A DNA stretch of 64,000 bases from the NCBI GenBank assembly GCA_949775045.1, contig OX459095.1:28671064-28735063 (forward strand), read 5' to 3'. The notes beneath the pieces were generated by a model, which ran no database searches, was not told where the DNA came from, and was given only the letters and a program-made list of their open reading frames with translations. Every line of letters starts with the position of its first letter. Within the stretch, counting starts at the first letter, position 1. The stretch is from Metridium senile. Lineage: Eukaryota > Cnidaria > Anthozoa > Actiniaria > Metridiidae. This document shows positions 11,001 to 26,000 of this stretch, piece after piece. The translations under genes and the position numbers were made by a program.

Positions 11001-14000
11001 TATTGGTCTGTATTTTGTGCTTGGCTTGTCCGCATTTCAATACCATAATGCATGATCGTGACGTCATCTGTGGAGTCGCTATAAGATGCACTAACAAAAT
11101 AAATAATAATTATTGAATGTCGTGTAAAAGGATTGATACACCCGTATCCGGGTGATTCGCTAAGCCGTTTTCCGTGTGTTCAAGTCGAAGGGTGAGATCA
11201 GTGAAATTGTTTCACAGACGGACTTAACCGAGAAAAGTGCGGATGTGACGCAGGCTAGTTGTCGGAGGCTCGGGTGGATTGTAGTTCTCTGGACCTTAAT
11301 TGGCAATCTACACTTGGTAGATCAAAGGAATTAAATAACTTTGGCCTAGCACAACCAGGCTAGGCTAGGACAATTATAGCGTCACCATGGCGAGATTAAC
11401 CAAGATAATGACAAGAATTAACGATCTAGCGACGTAATATACTGGCCGAAATGAACAACAAGCCACGAGGCGAAACATGACACATGTTTATATAATATCA
11501 GTAGAAGATTGGCCAACCCAGTTAAACACTGCATTAACAAACTAATATTACTTAATTCCTTTCCTACTAAATTACAAAAGTCAGGACAACATTCTTGCAA
11601 TTAGGTTTATACTTTGCATTTGTTTTACTGGTTGATAAAACAACTCAAAATAAATAGATGGGAAGTGCAACACCTTTGTAATTGGATTGTTACGGATCTG
11701 AGGAAGCAAATGGGGGTATTTAAGTTGCTAACCAATGGCTAACTGAAACTGTAGTGTGGATTGCCTCGGTTCTTTTAAGGAAGAACTTGACCTTTAAAAT
11801 AAGGTGATAATGAAATGTGGTCTGTGTCTCAAACCATACCAACATTCACCAAAAGGAGGAAGGGGGGGGGGGGGGGGGGGGTGAGTGCACGAGGGACCCC
11901 TTTGTAAGTTGATGCAAATAATTATGACGTTTTTGGTCCAACATTGAAGCTCATTTTTAAACGGGATGTGCTCCTGCACCTCTCTAAAAACATTGTTATC
12001 CATCGGTACATAGTCCTATAGACTATATCACCAACAAGGGGTATATTTTGTAACATAAGTAGGTTTTTGTGTAGTTGTTGGTCTCTAATAGTTTTATGTT
12101 TGTATATTATTCAGATCTTCCAAGTGTAGTTAGTGGCAATACTTTGGGTATAATTGACCCTCATGAAAAGTACTTTAGTGATGATGATGGCAAACGATCA
12201 GGAATGCGATGGAAACTAAATGACCCGGTAACATGTCAAGACCAGTTTACCCCGTATAAAGGAATCTTTGATTGCACAGAAGATGCTTTCAAGAAGGGTA
12301 TCTACGACGGAACATTGTTCCGTTTGCCATTTAGACAAAAACCGTCGAAGCTTTCAGATACTATTTATGAAGAGAGCAAGATCCAAGGTTTGATAGAGAG
12401 CTTCAAGACTGATGCACATTTGATTTTACTTTTCTTGATGAATCTTGAACGCATCGAGATTTACGAGAGGAAAGCTGATAAACAAAAGGCAGTGAAATTG
12501 TATTCAGTGAGCATTTCAAAAGATTGTAAAGCCTGCGTACAAGCTGCGAGGCAACGTTTCAACTTGCAGATGAATGACAAGATCACTGGAGACATCAAAG
12601 AAACCTACACAGTAAACATCGGAACGTTTGATTGTAGATCAAATACAAGGAGTAATTATTCCTTTGCCATTACGCATTTGCTAAGTAGAGGTAACTTGTC
12701 TACTGAAATGGAAAAGCTAAAAGAATCTCTTAGCTACATGCCGAGGGTTGGTGTAGCTTTTCCATTGAACACAAACACTTCAGTTAATAAAGACGACCCA
12801 AGAGACCCCAAAGGACATGTGTTTTGTTTCCTTCCACTGCCTCTAGAAACAAAAAGTCTAACTGGTCTACCTGTTCACGTCAATGGGTTCTTTGCACTGA
12901 GTCAGAATCGACGTTATCTGAAATGGCGTAGCACTGACCAGACCCAAACTACAGATAAATCCCTACTTTGGAACGAGGGTCTATTGCGTGAGGTGTTACC
13001 AAAAGCTTATGCTGAACTCATCCTTTATCTTATCGCTGATAGAAAATCACCAGAAATCGTTTATGCTGCGTGGCCTGATCTTAACAAGATAGATGTGAAG
13101 TGGAAACGGACTGCTGAAAATGTGTTTAGATTGTTGCTGCTTGGTAGCCAGGTTTTTTACACCGATGCAAATAGTGGAAGCTGGTGCAAGCTGAACGATG
13201 TCACCTTTGACTCTTTCACCGTGAACAGTGAGATAAGAAAAACTGTCATTGAACTTTTGAATAACCTTGGCCAGAAGATTGTGACAGTTCCTTCCAATGT
13301 ACGCCTGGCAGTGAATAGTTTAACTGGTAGCCCTATAAAAGAAATCACGCCTAGTCTAGTCAGAGAAACGTTAAAGTGCAACCATCCACGATACGTGAAC
13401 CTGCCAAGAGAGAAAAAGCTATCACTTCTAAAGTATATCCTGGAAGATTCTCAGTTCAGCCAACTTGAAGGTCTCGAACTCTTACCACTATCAAACAAAA
13501 CATTTGCTTGTTTCCGAGCGAAAACGTCGACGTCGTCTTATGTGGTGTACATTGATTCTTGTCAGCATCCAAGATCATTGCTGCCTGGTATGGAGAACAT
13601 CTTCCTGGATACAGACATTGATGAGTATATCAAGAATCAGCTGAAAACAGCCGTTCATGGAGGTAATTTCAGTCATATATTTGGTGCATTTGATGATGTT
13701 CAATTCAAAGAAATCTCGATATGTACTACACGACGCACGTGCCCTTGCGAGGCCGTTACAGTACAATAAGATCTACGTAGTATATACAATATGAGCAGCC
13801 GATTTGTATGCTATATACAACGGCGAGTCGAAGACGAGCCATTGTATATCATTTACCAATCGGACGCAAATATTGTATATATTACATAGATCTTATTGTA
13901 CTAAAACGGCCTAGCAAGGGCACGCAGGTACGTGCGTCGTGTTGTGGAAAACCTTTAAGAAAAAAATGCAGATTGAAAAAGAGAAAATTCAATTTATAAA

Positions 14001-17000
14001 ATTCATTGAATGATGCATGGGAACTTTCACACACTTTCAACATTTGCATGAGTATTTTTTCTTACTTTTCCTATATTGTGACTTTTTTCGTTGATAATGT
14101 TAGTAATTGATAATTTTTTCATTCTGTTTGTAGGCTATACGCAGCTTTGTAAATTTGATTCAAACGCTTTCAAGAAGCATTTGGGTAAAGCAATACCATC
14201 TGAATGGATGCAGTCCAACGGACATGTGACATGGTGCCCCGGGAAGCCCCGTCATCCACCCCAACAATGGCTGGAGGACATGTGGAAGTACTTAAATAAG
14301 TATTTCAACCAGCCCAATTGTCTGGACAAGTTGTGCGGCATCCCTCTTATACCTATAAAAGCTATTCCACAGGGTGTAATTCTTGGACGAATTCAGAAAC
14401 CATCTACTCTACTTTTGTCATCCTTCAATTTTGATAGCCTAGAAAGTTCGGTTAAAAGCGTTGCAAGCGCTTTTGGAGTAACTATCTTGGAGTGCTTGCC
14501 GGAGTATGTTTCGAGTCATCGCAGTCTTATACCTTGGTTTATCAATCCACCAAATCCTAAAGGCCTCCTAACTGCTTTGTCTCTGGTTGTTAAAAGTTCT
14601 CAACCCGTGCTTGATCGTGATGCAAGACCATTGCGTCCATTCTTTTCCCAGATCACATCACCCGCAGCGAGTGAAATTAATCTTCTCAAACGTTTAAAGT
14701 TATTCGACACGTGTGTCTATACTGGATGTGGAGAACATTCAAGCCCTGTTGCTTTAGCAAATGTTCCTTTGGCTGCTCCAGTAAATGATTTGCCCTGTGT
14801 GCGTTGGTACACTGAAATGATTGATGTGAGTTATAACAGCAGTAGGAGTCTCGCCCAGTTACTTGGCACTCTGCCTATGAGACTTGAAGATTTGGTGAAG
14901 ATCATGCTTGATCATGCTGCAAATGGAATTTACTCCAATACAGAACTGGACGACCTAATTAAGTTCACTCTGGATCGTTTGGGTTTGTTTAGTGCTAAGG
15001 CTGTTCAAAAAATAAAGCAACAACTAACAACTCTTCCGTTTGTCACCTCTGCCAATGATACCAAAAAGAGGGTAGGAGAACTTTTCGATCCAAAAGATAA
15101 CAATGTTGTCCAACTCTTTCTAGATGAGCCAGACAAATTTCCTAAAGCGGGTTCATATTACTCAAGTCGCAGTGTTCTTCTCCATTTGAGAAACTTGGGT
15201 CTCAAGAAACAGCAACATGTAACTGCTTCTGAAGTTCTAAACAGTGCTAGAATGATAAATAAGATTGACACGAAGAGAGCAATGGTGAAATCAACGGCCA
15301 TCCTTGACCTGCTGAATATGATGACAGCAAACGCGTCTCTCCTTAAACAACTGAATGCCATTTCATGGGTACCTGTTGTTCATGGCAAACCTGATGCATA
15401 CCCTACTGCCTTGACACGGAGTAAGCAAAACCCGTTTGCCCGTCCAAAAGATGTCACGTCGATAAAGTTCCGCAATCTTATCGGTAGCTTTAAGCAGCTA
15501 ATAGACGATCGTGATAGGCCAAATCTTTCGCAGCAGTTTGGATGGAACAAATCCCCATCTATCCAAGATGCCATCATACATCTTAGAAATGTTATCTGCT
15601 GTTATCAAAGGGAAGAGAAAAACACCTTCGTTATCGTTATCCAAGAAGTCTATCGATATCTTGCCATGAAAAACGTCTCCGAAGTGCTTGAAGTACTTAG
15701 TAAGCAAGAAGTCCATCAGTGGGTGTGGAACGGCGATGGCTTCTCCTCAACAAGTGAAGTAATTGAAAATGAGTACTGGCTGAACTTGAAGCCGTATTTG
15801 TATTCTCTGCCAAGCGACATGAAAAAGTATGCTGCATTTTTCTATCAATGTGGCATGAAAAAGGAATGTGATAGCAATCTACTTCTAGAAATCCTGCAAA
15901 GAATGAAAGAGAGACACTCGGAATGTACTGCAGTGTCGCATCATGAAGTCCGACGTGACTTGCAGTACTCCATTGACATTCTGAATGTCCTAAAACCATC
16001 AGATGAAGAGGGAATGGACACAGCACTGAGAGGAAAACTACTTGTACCTGTAGATGTCGAAGGCAATACAAGTCTAGAGCTTGTGGCTGTAGACGAGTGT
16101 ACCTATTGTGATCGGGAGTGGCTTAAGCAAGGTCATGATGTGTGTGATATTGATGACACAGATGATATAAATATCAAGTTTATACATCGCAATATTCCTA
16201 TTGCGACAGCGGAAGTCTTAAATGTTCCTACCCTAATGAGCCGGATTCTTGATGCAGATGAGCTTGAGATGGGAGAAAGTTTTGGTCAGTCGGAATCATT
16301 GCTAGACCGGCTTAAAAGCTTACTTGAAGGATATACTGATGGTTTGTCCGTACCGAAAGAACTCATCCAAAATGCTGATGATGCTGGAGCCACTGAAGTT
16401 TGCTTTTTATATGATGAAAGAACGAATGACAGTGCAATGACACATTTGATTGATGAAGGCATGAAAGAGTGCCATGGACCTGCACTGTGGTCTTACAATG
16501 ATGCCGTCTTTACAGATCAAGATTTTGAAAACGTTGTTAAACTTAATGCTGCAACTAAGGAAGAAGATACAGGAAAGATCGGCCGATTTGGTCTTGGCTT
16601 TAACTCGGTGTACAACTTGACGGATGTACCTAGTTTTGTCAGCAGAAACTCCATCGTAATTCTCGATCCTCACACCAACTACCTTGGAAAGGCAATACGA
16701 GACAAGAGTAAACCAGGCATCAAGATCAACTCGACAAAGAAGACGTTCGACAAGCTTCAAAATCAGTTTAAACCTTTTAATGGGATATTTGGTTGTGATC
16801 TTAGCCCAAAGAATCAACATAAATCATACGATGGGACTCTTTTCCGCTTACCACTACGCACTGCCAGCCAGGCTCAGAGAAGTCAAATCAAAAACCTTTG
16901 TTACGATAGAAATCAAGTGAAAGATCTCCTGCATATTCTACTTAATGGTGCAGAATCGCTTTTGCTGTTCACACAGAATGTCCTTAAAGTTCGCGTTTTT

Positions 17001-20000
17001 CATTTAAGAAATGAAGATGCAGATCCATCGCATGCAATTGAACTGTTTTGTATTTCAAAGTCGTGTGAAGATGTCATCCACAGACTTCAATGTGAAATTT
17101 CCTTGTCAAAACCAGTGCAGAAGTTAAGTGTGCAGGACCAAGAATTGGTGAGACAGAGTAGTGTTTTGAAAGCTTCAACAAATCTGCTTAAAGAATCCAC
17201 AGTCGTAAAGGATACAGCCAGTCAAACTCTGATGAAATCTTCGATGATACTCAGCAGTTGTTGTACACTGTCGGATCACGGCAGGGATGTCCTGAATTTG
17301 GATGATGAACAGAAGTCAGAAAATCAAAATTTCTGGTTAGTCCATTCTTGTATGGTTAGTGGCCAGAGTCTTGCTTTCTCACAGCACACCAAAGGTAATA
17401 TAATTTGAACAAAAATAACATATATTAATATAGCTTCCAGTTAGTCAAATATATACTGGCACACATACACCGAATCGACATATGCTCACCAATTTAAAAA
17501 AATAATTATTAATAATTTCTTGACTGAGAATTAAAAGCCTATCATACATGAAAGAAACCGTTGTTAACGGAGTGAACGGCGTATACACCAGGTAGTATAC
17601 GGGCTACAAGGGCGAATCAAGAAATTTGACAGGGGGTGTCCCATTTGCAAATGAAGGGCTTTTAATGTGTTGGGGGGGGGGGGGGGGGGGGCGATCCCTT
17701 AATGTCTTAAATAAAATAGTGACAATTGCTGCGCTGGGGGGTGCCCGGTGCCTGAAGAGACCCCCCCTCCCCCTCACATCCCCCTCCCCCCCTCCCCCCC
17801 CCCCCCCCGCCCACAGATCCACCTCTGGGATAGCTAATAATGACCAAAAGAAGATCACGCTCTTACGATTCGATATATACTATAAAAAGTATTTTGGAGT
17901 ATAAAAAGTGCACCTTTTTTCTTTTAATAATATGACAATCAAAAATGTTTCGACCCAGCTCAAATTCTCATATTTAGACAACAAAAATAATGGTTAATTA
18001 AAATTAATTGTTTTAAAAGAGCCCCATGAATGATGATGATTTCTTAAGAATCAAACAGCTCAATTCAAAACCTGAACAAAATTTCACAATATCTTCCTTT
18101 AATTTGTTTTGGATTCCATGTTTTTCTTAACGAGAAAACAATATTTAAGAATGTTTTGTACTACAACAGGTATCGTTCCCACGGCTGGTGTGGCGGCGAA
18201 ACTCAGAAAGTTACCTTCTGAAAAGCTAGTCCCATCCTCTTTGGTGCTGAAATCTGACGTCCAAGCGATCTTTTCAAATGAACCAGATCTTAGTGGGATT
18301 GTATTTTGCTTTCTTCCACTTCCCATTCACAGTGGTCTACCAATACACATTAATGGATGCTTTGCATTGGACGACAGTAGGCGCCATCTACGTGAGATCA
18401 CAGGAGACGACAAGGTAGACAAGGGTGCCCAGTGGAACAGGATTTTGATGAATGAAGTCGTAGTTCAAGCGTTTCTTGGTCTCCTACGGGATGCTAAGAG
18501 CAAATGTACAGATTCTGGATACAACTTCCACATCCTTTGGCCCGTTATTGGTAGTATGCAGCATCTATGCGATGATCTAGTAAGGTCGTTCTACCAAATA
18601 CTGTTCTCGGATAGGCCAGACCTAGAATTGTTCTCAGATGGCACAAGGTGGTCAAGTATTCACAACATCGTTTTTTTAGAGCCTTCTTTCAGAAAGGATG
18701 AGAAGATTGGACAGACTTCTTTCGACGTATTTAGAAGTGTTTTGCAGAAATCACGTCTGGTAATTGACATACCTGAGGAGGTTTTCCTTACATTTAAAAG
18801 TTTTGAATTGACACCTCGCATACAAGATCTCTGCTTTGACAAAGAACGCTTCTATCGCGAAGTGTTTTTCCCTTGCATTGACTCCGTAGAAGAAAGTCAA
18901 AGAAACAATCTGGTACTCTATGCAATTGATGACAAATCAGATATTCTCCAGTCTTTGTTAAGCCAATATCCGTGTATCCCATCCTCGCCATGTGGAGTTC
19001 ACCTGAAGTGCCCTAAAGAACTTATCCACCCCAGCGGTAAAGCGGCACTGTTGTATACGCCAAACGACGGAAGGTTTCCTTGTGGTGATGCGTTTTGTAC
19101 GAAAGAACACCTGTTCAAACTGAAGAAGTTGGGTATGTGTGAGGATGACTTAGAATGGGAAGCTGTTGTGGAGAGAGCTAAAAGCGTCACAAGCCTGAAA
19201 TCTTATCACATCTCGCTAAGAAGAACACAGCTGCTCATTCATTTTATCAATAGCAAGCTTAAAGATAATGGCCAAGTTGAGAACATTTCTCAAGCTGTGC
19301 TTCAAAAAGTTGCTTTTCTTCCGTTCATGGCACATCCGTCTAGTTTTCCTTCCAAATGGAAAGGAGATGAATACAAGCCAAACACTTTCTTCGCGGCTAA
19401 TGACCTTTATCGAAGCAGCAAGAAGTATTTAGTGGGTGCCAGTGAACCAATTGTGAATGACGAGAAAAATGGATGTGGTTATCTTTCTTCTAACGTTGCA
19501 AGATTTCTTGGCCTTAGGAAGAAAGTTTCACTTGTTCACCTAAAATACCAAATGCAAAGTGTGATTGAAGTAGGAAGTACTTTTGAGCCAAATAACAGTG
19601 AATCTGTAGATGAATTGTCAAAGGCTTGTACACATCTTTATGGTCATTTCCAGGATCATCTGAAAGTCAACGGCGAAGAAGTGGTGAACTTTCTGTCGGC
19701 GCTTCCATTCATACTCGGTCGTACTCAGTTTCTGATGCCTGGACAAGTTGCATTTTCAAGCCCCATTACCTATGAGCCATTTCTAAGTCAAGTGCTTCCC
19801 CAGTTCAGCGTCAAGTTTCGAGATATACTGCAAAGGGTTGGTGTTCGAGAGTCATTCCAAATCAAAGATTACTTAGGCACTCTTAGTAATGTGTTTAGTA
19901 GTCAAAACCGATCAACAGTTAAAGAGCACCTGCCTAAAGTAATAGAAATTCTTAACACAGTTGAAAGTTTGATGAAAAAGAAAGAGATGAAATCAAAAGA

Positions 20001-23000
20001 TGTTCAAGATAAATATGGAACGATTTATGTTCCTGACTCGAAGTGCGTCATGAGACCATCAGAGGAAATATGCATTAACGACTGCTATTGGATGGATCCT
20101 ACAGAAGTTGGAGTAAAGTACGCAAATGAGGACATTCCATTCCACACTTGCCTTGCTCTTGGAGTTAATTCACGAAGACAGGAAGCTCTCCGAAGTTGTT
20201 CATTCGGTATTGACTTCGGTCAGAGTGAAAAGTTGACCAACAGGCTTAAACGAATTCTAGATGGATACCCTTGTGATGGCTCTATCATGAAGGAGCTTCT
20301 TCAAAACGCTGATGATGCTAAAGCTACTAAGGTTTGTTTCATCAAAGATTCCCGTCATCATCCCGATGAACGGGTATTTGAAGACTGCTGGAAACCACTC
20401 CAAGGACCTGCACTGTGTGTGTTTAATGATGCCCCCTTTACCGACAACGACCTCAAAGGAATTCAAAACCTTGGCGAAGGATCTAAAGGTCACGACCCAA
20501 ATAAGACTGGACAGTATGGTGTGGGTTTCAATGCAGTTTACCACCTGACTGACGCACCATCCTTTTTGTCGAAAGGAAAAGAGATCAGAGAAGTTATGTG
20601 CGTGTTTGATCCTAACTTGAAGTATGTTCCATCAGCGACTGAACAGCACCCTGGAAGGCAGTATAAAGACCTGCCCTACCTTAGGAAAAAGTTCACTGAT
20701 GTTTTCCCATGTTATCTTGAGGAACAACTAAGCCTTGACGAGGGAACTGTGTTCAGATTCCCTTTACGTACTGAAGAAATGGCAAATGCATCGAACATTT
20801 CCATCTCCCCAATGAGCCTTGACAAACTTGATGAGCTTTTAGATGAATTCAAAGGGGAACTTCTTAAAACCTTGCTTTTTGTTAACAATTTGAAAGAAAT
20901 TTCAATTTGCGATGTTGACAAATCAGGCAAACTTGTTGAAATATACCATGCTAGAGCTTCTTTGTCCAAAGAAGACAAAATTAAACGAGATGTCTTTGCC
21001 TCGTATGTCAAACAGGTCAGTGCCGGTCTTTGCAATGAAAGTATGACTATTGATGAAGTGTCCTTGTCCAAGGTTTCCTATGTACTCAATCTAACTGACA
21101 GCAAAGGAGAGTGCCAGAAATGGTTAGTGAACCAACAAATTGGATTTTCTGAGGACACAACTTTACCAGAGGAAATCAAGAACGCGTATAAGAAGGGAGA
21201 ATTGGGTTTGCTACCACGTGGCGGGGTTGCATTGTTGATTAACGAAACACAGAAGAAAACAGCAGGAAACGCCTTTTGTTTTCTACCTCTACCTTTTGAA
21301 ACAGGCCTGCCAGTCCACGTTAATGGTCATTTTGCTCTCGATCATGAAGCAAGACGAAGTCTTTGGCGAAGCGAGAAGGGTGATTATCGAAGCTTATGGA
21401 ATGAGATCCTTTTGCAAGATGTAGTTTCGTCATGCTATGTCGACGTCTTAGATGAAGTTCGGAAACACATGTCACTGCTGGTAATAGCTGAAAGCAAGAC
21501 TTTCCTACAGAAAACACATGAAGAGGTTGAAGCTATACTTTTGAAATTCGCCAGCTACTTTCCCTCTCTTGATTCATGTGAATCTCCCTGGAATAAGTTA
21601 GCCTCAGAAGTTTACCGTCAAATGGAAAGAAGAAAGAGCCGTCTTTTACCTGTCATAAGACACACAGAGCAAAACCAAGACACAGTTGTAATTGAATGGC
21701 TTCCTCCTACCGGAGATGGGCGTGAGAAAGCACTATTTGATAACCTGACAGACACAAAAAGGCCATCTAAAATGTGGGAATTTCTCAAGGAGAAGCAATC
21801 AGAGGAAGTAAAGAAAAAGAAAAAGAAGAATATTACATTGCGAGAAACTCTTCGTGCCGTAGGAGTTAATTTGGTCTTCATGCCTATCAACATATACACA
21901 TGTTTTGAAAACTCCAATGTTCCTGTAAGCCTTGTGTCTCCTGTGGAAGTGATCGATTTCTTTGCCACATACCATTCCAAAGATCGACTATGCAAACTGA
22001 GTGATCTTCCACGGCCAATTGAAGAAACACCTTTCAAGGATGTGGCTACCTTGTTGAACGTTGTTTGTTATTGTAAGCAGGACGAAATCTTTTATCAGCG
22101 TTTGAATGGCCTCCCCCTTCTTTTAACTGAGGATGGCAACCTACGAGTTTTTGACGAGTCTCAGCCAGTATTTCGAAGTGGCTACAGTGAATTGGTACCT
22201 AACTCAAGCTCACTGTTTCTTCAATGTGAACTGCATAATTGCATCTTTGCTTTGGAAACCAATTTAGCGAAGACACACGTTTGTAAAGTGTTTGACATAT
22301 CAGCATTTGCTACTCTTCTGCCAAAAGAGCTTCATGAAGCTACTTATAAATCTACCTCTACCTACATAGAGTGGTTTCCATTGAAAAAGACCACGGAGAT
22401 ACCAACAAAGACATGGATTAGCCGTGTATGGAGGTTTCTATCAGGGTCTGTAAACAAATTGATCAAAGATTATGAAGAAAATAATAAGTCAAGCAAGAAA
22501 GGAATGAGCAGTATTCCTTATGATGCCAGAAAGAAGAAAGAAAAAGAGGACAAGAAAGCTATCATATTAAACGCTCTTCAGCCCGTCATGAATTGGTGCC
22601 TTCTTCCTGCTTTTGAAGCTTTGTCTGATAATCACCCAGATCGTTGTAAGCATTATCTGGTGCCCTTAACACTAGCTTACTCACTGATAAGCTATAAAGG
22701 CTCAATACTAATGGATGATGTGAAAGGTGTGCTTAAAAAGCTGTCCATTCCTGAGATCAATTCTGTTTTGATCAATAAAGCCTTTTCATACTCAAGCTTT
22801 TCTGAAATTCCAGAGCAACTGGTTGCTAATCTAGAGGATCCAACATCCATTTTAAGGGCTCTGGTGTATAAACTGAACCATAATGCTTCATCATTCGAAG
22901 TCATTGACAGTTGCGATTGTGTAACGATCTTGCAATATTTCGATAAACATTTAGAACATATAGATGAAGATGTAAAATCTTCCTTGAAGAAGCTTCCCTT

Positions 23001-26000
23001 ATATGTCACCATTCACGGCCGCCAAACCAGTATCGAGAATAAGAAGGTTTTTCTCCTGTCATGGAGAATTCCTAAAGATGGCATCGACCTGTGGGACGAT
23101 TCATCAGTTGTCTTCCTAAAGAAAATGAGCTCCTTAGAAAATCTTTACAAATGTCTAGTCTGTGATACAAAAGATGAAGTTGAAGCCTATTGTGAGGAGA
23201 TTTTCCAACGGTTTGGAGAAATGAGTGGGGAAGCCAGGCTGAAGCACTTAGAGTTTATTCGAGAGTTATTTGACAAATTGGTCAACGAGCGTATGCTCTC
23301 AGATCTAAATGAAAAGGAAGCGAGAAAGATGAAAAATGAAAAGCTATGCCAAGCTCTCAAGATGCTTAAATTTATTCCAGGTGAAAATGGCATTTTAGAA
23401 CCAGCATCTTCGTTTTTTGATCCTTCTAATGACGTATTCAAAGTAATGTTTGAGAAGCTGCCTGAAATGTTCCCAAGACATCCATTTTGTGAAATGGAAT
23501 GGCTTTTATTTCTGAGAAAAATTGGTCTTACCCATGAAGTAAGCAATGAGCAATATCTTCAATTTGCACGCGAAGTCGAGGTAGAAAGCAGACAGAATTT
23601 GGCGGATCTAGAAGAAACAAGAAAGAAGTCAAAAACTTTGATTTGTTATCTCTTTAACAAATTGAGTAAACTTACTTCTTGCAATGAATTGGATGGATCA
23701 ATCAGGGATTTTCTTTTTAACCTGAATACAATTCGTTACATTTGTGCTGATAAAGTTTCAGACCAATTTAAAAACATCTGTGCACAATATGGAATGATGA
23801 ATGATAGATTACCTTGGATTTGTTTTAAGGACTCTGTTGTGTCTGGTTATCTCCTTATTGCATGGACTAGTACCAATCTTTTGCCTGGATACACCAATTC
23901 AGCTATAGCACATGCAACCTTTTACCCAAATATTCGGAAGAAAGTCGTTGAGTTGCTGGGGATCCTTCACAAGCCAAGTGTTAATATGGTTATTACACAC
24001 TGTCAAAACATATGTGGTGGCTTGTTACAAAGACCTCACAACCCAAAGATGGATAACAAGAAGATAGTTCATCATAAAACTACCAACGTGGTTGATATAA
24101 TGACAAATATTTATACGTTCCTGCTTAATGAATATCGGGAAGACGAAAGTGAAACTGCAGAAAAGCTGTCTACTCTGAAGGATACTCGTTGTCTTTTTGT
24201 GGATCACGGCCATCGTTTCATTTATCCAAAGCAAGCAGCTGCTGAGTTAAAGTGCACTGACCAAATCCGGCCATATCTTTTCCAGTTGCCTATTGAGCTT
24301 GGTACTTACATTGATCTATTCGAACATCTTGGAACTACAAGAGCAGTTAGTCCAGCACAGTACGCAATGGTTCTTCGAATGGTCCATGATGAATCGATAG
24401 ATGGCAAACTACATCCTAACGAGATAAATTGTGCTTTTAAAGCCACCAAAGGTTTGTTTGAATCTTTGAAGCAGAATACGGGCGACAGCGACCCGCAACT
24501 CTCTCCACTTTACCTGCCTGGAACTAAAGGAAGTCAAGAAATAATCACTGGAGAGGTTGTGTTGCAGTTGTCGACAGATATCTTATACAACGATGCTCCT
24601 CGATTCAAAGAAAGGCTACAGAAGATAAACGCCTTCGTTCTCTTAGAGCTTGAAAAAGTGGAGCTAGAGGTGAGCAACGATGAAGACCTTCTAAATAAAC
24701 TACCAGAGTCCCTCCTTCCTCAAAAGCTTTCCTCGCTTGTTAGAGAAACCTTGGTCGAAGATAATGAATCTGTGTCACGCTCCAAAACAGCCATGGAACT
24801 TGACAAAGTACTTATTGACCCCAATTTTTGCTATGGCATCATACGCTTGATAAAACATGTTAATTACAGTAAGAAAGTGGAGACAAGTAGTGATATTGTG
24901 ACAAAAATCAAGAAATCATTAAGTTGCATCAAAGTCTACAGTGCATTTAACCTTCGAACAAGACTGCTATTCGATGGGCATCCAATTCCAGAAAGTGAAG
25001 CAGAGGTAACTTGTTTTGAAGAACTAACACAAGAACAGAACCAAGAAATATTGAAAATTTACATCAAAGAAGGATCAGAGACAGAGCTTTACAAGTTCTC
25101 ATCGAGGGTGGCGGAAATTGTAAATCGAATAACTGGGCGTCAACTTGGAGAAATGCTAGTCCATCTTGCACCAATGCTTTCTCTAAAGTCCAACGAGATT
25201 AATTCTTTTCTTGATGAGTTAAATATTCGTGCAGACAATGCACTCACAGAAATCACAAATGAATCGTATGTTCCAGACCCTGGGAGCTTTGTCTGCATCG
25301 ATGACCATCACCTGCTTGTTGATGCATTCACAATCTTTTATCCTGGCGACTTTGTTGGCTACGAGCTTGACGACCCAAGCCTTCGGGATGGTTACGAGCT
25401 GGACGACCCAAGCCTTCGGGATGAAAGTGATACACCAACGTATATATATGCCATTATTATAGATGATATTTCACTAGAAGAGAACAGTCCACCTTATGCA
25501 AGAAGGTACAGGGTTGATATTGGCACCGAGTGCATAGATATCGACGCAGTAGATCTATACCAGATATACCGTTGCAAACAAGAAAGCGACAAATTAGAAA
25601 TTGAGCAATTCACTGGTGCTAATACTTCGGCAAAACAAACAAAACCAGATAACTTTGAGGAAGTGAAGCAGCTAATAAGAAGAACTTTGGAGGATGCTTG
25701 GAAACTACCTGAAGAAATGAAAAAGAAAATCATCAAAAGACTGATGCTGACTTGGCATCCCGACAAGAACCCCGGAAATGAAGAATTTTGTAACGAAGTC
25801 TTCAAGTTCTTGTTATCGGAAATGCAAAGACTGGAGGAAGGATTTACACCAGAGCAGGCTTACAATTTCTGGGGTTCTGGTTACAGAGACTACGATGGTT
25901 GCTACTCTGGGTTTTACAATGACTGCCGGGATCGTGCTGGACGTCACAGAACCCAACGAAACACCTATTACAGCAGGGGATACAGTGGTGGATACAGCAG

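Larger units (their letters stand above)
8087..12114 (+). other. Sacsin intron after exon a (4.0 kb), repeat-filled
   Basis: It holds two related MITEs (8115-8288, 8612-8798), a 1.7-kb element with minisatellite arms (8995-10725), a direct repeat with TACTAAATTACAAAA (about 8930-8985 and 11560-11610) and a poly-G run of about 20 at 11862-11881. No additional exon is needed: the exons on either side join in phase inside a conserved motif. Confidence 0.85.

Noticed and set aside
13663..13769. Extension of the sacsin frame past exon b to 13769
   Set aside because: The donor at 13663 and acceptor at 14133 join in phase, and the extension enters a MITE.
17604..17904. Gly/Pro-rich frames around 17.7 kb
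   Set aside because: Caused by poly-G and poly-C runs inside a sacsin intron.
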